This document shows positions 60,791 through 64,000 of a stretch of 64,000 nt of DNA, piece after piece. The position numbers and the translations under genes are program-made. The stretch comes from Dictyoglomus sp. NZ13-RE01 (GTDB lineage: Bacteria > Dictyoglomota > Dictyoglomia > Dictyoglomales > Dictyoglomaceae): assembly GCA_002878375.1 (NCBI GenBank), contig NIRF01000010.1, forward strand, positions 1-64,000, given 5' to 3'. The notes under the pieces are model-generated. The model was not told the DNA's origin. It searched no databases and saw only the letters and a list, made by a program, of their open reading frames with translations. How positions within the stretch are numbered: position 1 is the stretch's first letter; every line of letters begins with the position of its first letter.

Positions 60791-62019
60791 ATATAGAAGT
60801 CTTAGACCATGTGAATACTATTAGAAAGGCACTAAAAATCCCTATAGTTTATCCTATTGCCAGTCTTGTATTGAAGACAAAATATAGAAAGGATAAAGTA
60901 ACAAGAATATCCTATGAGTATGCCTTAGACCTGGTTAGGCACAACTACCAGGGAAGAAAAAAGGTTGTCATGACAAATATACTAATGCCTTCTGAAATCC
61001 TTTTTGCATTAGACCTTTTTCCAGTCTTTCCTGAGGTTGCATCAGGATTTACATCCGCCTTAGGGTGGGCAGAAAAAACCCTTTTTGATAGCGAAGAGAT
61101 CCTTTATTCAAAGGACCTTTGTAGCGTACATAGAAATATTATAGGGCTAATAAAGGACAATATACTTCCCATTCCAGATTACATGGTTACCACTTCTCAT
61201 CCTTGCCATTCCGCTCTCCACTCCTTCTTTATTGTCTCTCAAATCTTTGGAAGCGAATATTTTCCCATAGATTTACCTCTAAAGGATAACAATTTTCTCC
61301 AATATACTGCCAAAAAGCTCGAAAATCTATTCTTCAATCTATCTAAAAAGCTTGCCATTAAAGATCCATTAAAGGGACTTAAAAAAGCAGTAAGATACTC
61401 TAACATTGCAAGAGATTATCTGATAGAGATAAATGAGCTGAGAAAGGAATATGTTGTTATAGATGGAAAGAATTTTTTAGATTATGCTGGAATGATCTTT
61501 TCAACCTTTGGATCCCTTTGGGGGGTTAGATTTTTTAAGGCATTAAGGGACGAAATATTAGATAGAATCAAGAAGAAGAAATTCTTAGATTGTAAGATAA
61601 GGGTTTATTGGCTCCATTTAGGACCATATTTTAAAACGGACTTTTTTGATTTTTTGAATAAAAAATCTTGTTGTATTGTTTTTGAAGAGAGCAGTAATGT
61701 TTATTGGGAAAAGTTAGATGAGGATGAGCCCTTTATATCCCTTGCAAAGAAGATCATTAATGCAAGAATATTTTCAGATGTGGAAGATAGGTTCAAGCTG
61801 GCATTGGAAGGAGTAAGAAATTACAAGGCGGATGGTGTAATAATCTTTAATCATTGGGGATGCAGGCAAGGCTCAGGCAACTCCTATATCTTGAGAAAAA
61901 AACTTATAGAAAATGGCATTCCAGCATTAGTTATTGATGGAGATCTAATAGATCCTACTAATTTTCCTGTTGAGCAGGCAAAAACAAGATTAGAAGCCTT
62001 TTTGGAGGTGCTATCATGA
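60787..62019 (+). CDS. 2-hydroxyacyl-CoA dehydratase family protein, larger subunit
   Basis: A 410-residue partner of the preceding subunit. ILMPSEILFALDLFPVFPEVASGF is the family N-terminal block, and candidate cluster Cys are in SKDLCSVHR, TSHPCHSAL and NHWGCRQGSG. It ends with IPALVIDGDLIDP and EQAKTRLEAFLEVL, as in HgdB-type proteins. The length is close to double-cubane-cluster proteins, which work with one activase, but here two different subunits are present. It overlaps the activase gene by 4 bases. Confidence 0.83.
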   Translation: MNIEVLDHVNTIRKALKIPIVYPIASLVLKTKYRKDKVTRISYEYALDLVRHNYQGRKKVVMTNILMPSEILFALDLFPVFPEVASGFTSALGWAEKTLFDSEEILYSKDLCSVHRNIIGLIKDNILPIPDYMVTTSHPCHSALHSFFIVSQIFGSEYFPIDLPLKDNNFLQYTAKKLENLFFNLSKKLAIKDPLKGLKKAVRYSNIARDYLIEINELRKEYVVIDGKNFLDYAGMIFSTFGSLWGVRFFKALRDEILDRIKKKKFLDCKIRVYWLHLGPYFKTDFFDFLNKKSCCIVFEESSNVYWEKLDEDEPFISLAKKIINARIFSDVEDRFKLALEGVRNYKADGVIIFNHWGCRQGSGNSYILRKKLIENGIPALVIDGDLIDPTNFPVEQAKTRLEAFLEVLS

Positions 62020-62792
62020 GCTACTACTTAGGTGTAGATATAGGTTCTGTTACTACAAAGGTTGTTTTAATATCCGATAAGAGAGAAATCAAGGGGTATA
62101 GGATTGGAAAAACAGGGATTGATGGGAATAAGAGTGCCAAAGACCTAATAATGGAGCTATTAAAAGATTTAAATATAGAGCTTGGTGATGTTAAAAAGAT
62201 ATCTGCTACAGGTTATGGAAGGGTAAGGGTTGACTTTACAGACTTCACAAAAACAGAGATCTCCTGCCATGCAAAGGGGGTAAACTTTCTTTTCCCATCC
62301 GCAAGAACCATAATTGATATTGGTGGACAGGATAGTAAAGCAATAAAGGTGGGGAAAAATGGAGCAGTATTAGATTTTGTTATGAATGATAAGTGTGCTG
62401 CAGGTACCGGAAGATTTTTGGAGGTAATGGCAAAGGTTTTGGAAGAAGATTTAGAAAATTTTGGTAGAATTCATATGCAAGAAAAGGAAGTCATTGAAAT
62501 TACAAATATATGTACTGTTTTCGCAGAATCGGAAATAATAACCCTTTTATCCCAAGGTAAAAATAAAAATAGTATAATAAAGGGATTAAACTATTCTATT
62601 GCAAAGAGGGCGGTCTCCTTAGTAAAGAGGATAGGAGCAGAAAAAGACGTGGTTATGACAGGAGGAGTAGCCAAAAATCAAGGAGTTAAAATGGCTATAG
62701 AGGACCTATTGGGATTTAATATTCTTCTTCCTGAGGATCCACAAATTATGGGAGCATTAGGAGCAAGCATTTTTGCTTTGGAAGGAGCTTAA
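62016..62792 (+). CDS. Acyl-CoA dehydratase activase (HgdC/BcrAD/BadFG type ATPase)
   Basis: A 258-residue ASKHA-fold ATPase that injects a low-potential electron into a dehydratase or reductase partner. Motifs are YLGVDIGSVTTKVVLI, SATGYGRVRV, IIDIGGQDSKAIKV, and the two Cys that bridge the dimer cluster, in NDKCAAGTGRFLEVMA and NICTVFAESE. TGGVAKNQGV follows. The length and motif order match HgdC. Coupled to both subunits by overlapping start and stop codons, so the three probably form one enzyme system. Confidence 0.92.
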   Translation: MSYYLGVDIGSVTTKVVLISDKREIKGYRIGKTGIDGNKSAKDLIMELLKDLNIELGDVKKISATGYGRVRVDFTDFTKTEISCHAKGVNFLFPSARTIIDIGGQDSKAIKVGKNGAVLDFVMNDKCAAGTGRFLEVMAKVLEEDLENFGRIHMQEKEVIEITNICTVFAESEIITLLSQGKNKNSIIKGLNYSIAKRAVSLVKRIGAEKDVVMTGGVAKNQGVKMAIEDLLGFNILLPEDPQIMGALGASIFALEGA

Positions 62793-62805
62793 AAAGGAGG
62801 TAAAA

Positions 62806-64000
62806 ATGTTAAGAATTGCAATTTCGCAGATTAATCCAATCATTGGAGACTTAAGAGGAAATACAGAAAAAATATTAAAATATATTGAGAAGGCAAAGAA
62901 AGAAAATTGTGACCTTATTATATTTCCTGAGCTTTCCCTAATAGGTTATCCTCCAAGGGATATACTTTTGAGAAAAGATTTAGCTAAAAAGATTAAAGAG
63001 ACTATAGAGGAAAAGATCATTCCTCAAAGCAAAGATATAGGTATTTTATTAGGAACTCCCTTCTATGATGACGATAAAATATATAATTCCGCCATCCTTC
63101 TTTACAAAAATAAGCTATTAGGCTACCAGCACAAAACACTACTTCCAAGTTGTGATGTCTTTGATGAAACAAGGTATTTTAAACCTGCAAAACATAGGCA
63201 CCCAATAATGTTTAAACTCGCCAATTTGGGAGTTACCATATGTGAGGATATCTGGAATGATAAGGATTTTTGGAATAGAACCATCTATGAGATAGATCCT
63301 GTAGAAGAACTTGTATCTCAAGGGGCGGAGATTATAATAAACATATCCGCATCCCCATACCACTATGGAAAGATAGAATTAAGATCCAACATGCTTATAC
63401 ATTTAGCTAAGAAATATAATAGATATATAGTTTATGTGAACCAGGTTGGTGGAAATGATGAGCTAATCTTTGATGGCTTTAGCCTTGTAATCTCTCCAGA
63501 AGGGAGAATAGTTTGGAGCGGAAAAAGGTTTGAGGAAGATTTTGGCGTAGTAGATCTCAAGGAAGAAAACTTATCAAAATATGTAGGGATAAAGGAAAGT
63601 ATTGAAGATATTTATAATGCCTTAATTCTTGGAATAAGAGATTACTTCTATAAATTGGGATTTAAAAAGGCAGTGATTGGACTAAGTGGAGGAATAGATT
63701 CATCGGTGGTAGCTTGTCTTGCCACTTATGCCTTGGGAAGAGAAAATGTGCTTGGGGTATCTATGCCCTCCATCTACTCTTCAGAAGGAAGTGTAAAGGA
63801 TGCAAAAATGCTTGCCCAAAATCTGGGTATAGAATTTAGAATTATCCCTATAATAGATATATTCAAGTCCTATTTAAAAATATTAAATCCTGACGGAAAT
63901 CCTCTTATTGATCTTGCAGAGGAGAATCTTCAGGCAAGAATAAGAGGTAATATCTTAATGTTCATATCCAATAGAGAAGGTTACTTGGTTTTAACTACAG
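62806..64000 (+). CDS. nadE: Glutamine-dependent NAD+ synthetase (3' end outside window)
   Basis: A partial gene with 398 codons visible. The N-terminal nitrilase-fold amidase has the Glu-Lys-Cys triad in FPELSLIGYPP, HKTLLPS and VTICEDIW. The C-terminal ATP-pyrophosphatase domain starts near residue 275, with VIGLSGGIDSSVVACLA and the EENLQARIRGNILMFISNR block. It amidates nicotinate adenine dinucleotide with ammonia from glutamine. AAAAAGGAGG precedes ATG 62806, which follows the activase by 13 bases, so it is probably in the dehydratase-like operon. The window ends inside the synthetase domain. Confidence 0.95.
   Translation, partial: MLRIAISQINPIIGDLRGNTEKILKYIEKAKKENCDLIIFPELSLIGYPPRDILLRKDLAKKIKETIEEKIIPQSKDIGILLGTPFYDDDKIYNSAILLYKNKLLGYQHKTLLPSCDVFDETRYFKPAKHRHPIMFKLANLGVTICEDIWNDKDFWNRTIYEIDPVEELVSQGAEIIINISASPYHYGKIELRSNMLIHLAKKYNRYIVYVNQVGGNDELIFDGFSLVISPEGRIVWSGKRFEEDFGVVDLKEENLSKYVGIKESIEDIYNALILGIRDYFYKLGFKKAVIGLSGGIDSSVVACLATYALGRENVLGVSMPSIYSSEGSVKDAKMLAQNLGIEFRIIPIIDIFKSYLKILNPDGNPLIDLAEENLQARIRGNILMFISNREGYLVLTT

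Noticed and set aside
1-64000. CRISPR arrays, tRNA or rRNA genes, transposases, prophage and attachment sites
   Set aside because: I looked for short regular direct repeats, tRNA-like cloverleaf sequences, transposase motifs and integrase genes and found none that I can support; a scan with tRNAscan-SE and a CRISPR finder would settle this.

Overview
This 64 kb window is AT-rich, tightly packed bacterial DNA with one interrupted gene at the right edge. It carries many glycoside hydrolases (GH2, GH12, GH20, GH31, GH57, GH94, GH130 and a glycoamylase/GH144-like enzyme), several sugar ABC transporters, a Thermotoga-like GH12 endoglucanase, an exported serpin, a beta-barrel protein ending in Phe and 2-hydroxyacyl-CoA dehydratase genes. 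Together these point to an anaerobic, saccharolytic thermophile. The best match I know is Dictyoglomus; this comes from recall of gene content, not a search. There are no rRNA or tRNA genes, insertion sequences or CRISPR arrays that I can see, and no gene-free stretch longer than about 260 bases.

Layout. (1) 190-11876, plus strand: a DeoR-regulated cluster with a BtpA/SgcQ-like protein, an FGGY kinase, an SDR dehydrogenase and a complete PotA/AfuC-type ABC importer. It runs on into a phospholipase C-like gene and an ATPase-less sugar ABC cassette. (2) 24390-11882, minus strand: a LacI-regulated operon of GH94 phosphorylase, giant glycoamylase-like enzyme, second ATPase-less ABC cassette and GH31 alpha-glucosidase. 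It has a consensus promoter and two LacI-type operators. (3) 24441-33229, plus strand and divergent: an alpha-glucan operon with a MalEFG-like transporter, an outer-membrane-like beta-barrel, a free glucodextranase-C-type module and a GH57 amylopullulanase that carries the same module. (4) 37957-33236, minus strand: bactofilin-like protein, polysaccharide deacetylase, membrane protein and processive GT2, a likely exopolysaccharide operon. (5) 37983-41066: GH12, methylglyoxal synthase, arginase-like protein and zinc alcohol dehydrogenase. (6) 41170-45372, plus strand: TrmO, CooC-like ATPase and FecBCD-type ABC transporter, a likely metal or corrinoid uptake and insertion unit. (7) 45369-50734: metallophosphoesterase, serpin, DUF262/HNH defence-type nuclease, VOC epimerase-like protein and MurQ. 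(8) 50737-58966: GH2 beta-glucuronidase with a UroD-family protein, SDR with GH20, a second metallophosphoesterase and a two-domain GH130 protein. (9) 59046-64000, plus strand: endonuclease III, then a 2-hydroxyacyl-CoA dehydratase-like pair with its activase, running into NAD+ synthetase, which the window cuts.

Four themes run across the window. Perfect stem-loops sit between each solute-binding-protein gene and the permease gene after it, once inside the permease coding sequence. Four genes have a -10 box ending 6-7 bases before ATG and no Shine-Dalgarno, so their mRNAs look leaderless. The three sugar ABC cassettes have no ATPase and probably share one encoded elsewhere. Convergent genes often abut or overlap at their stop codons.
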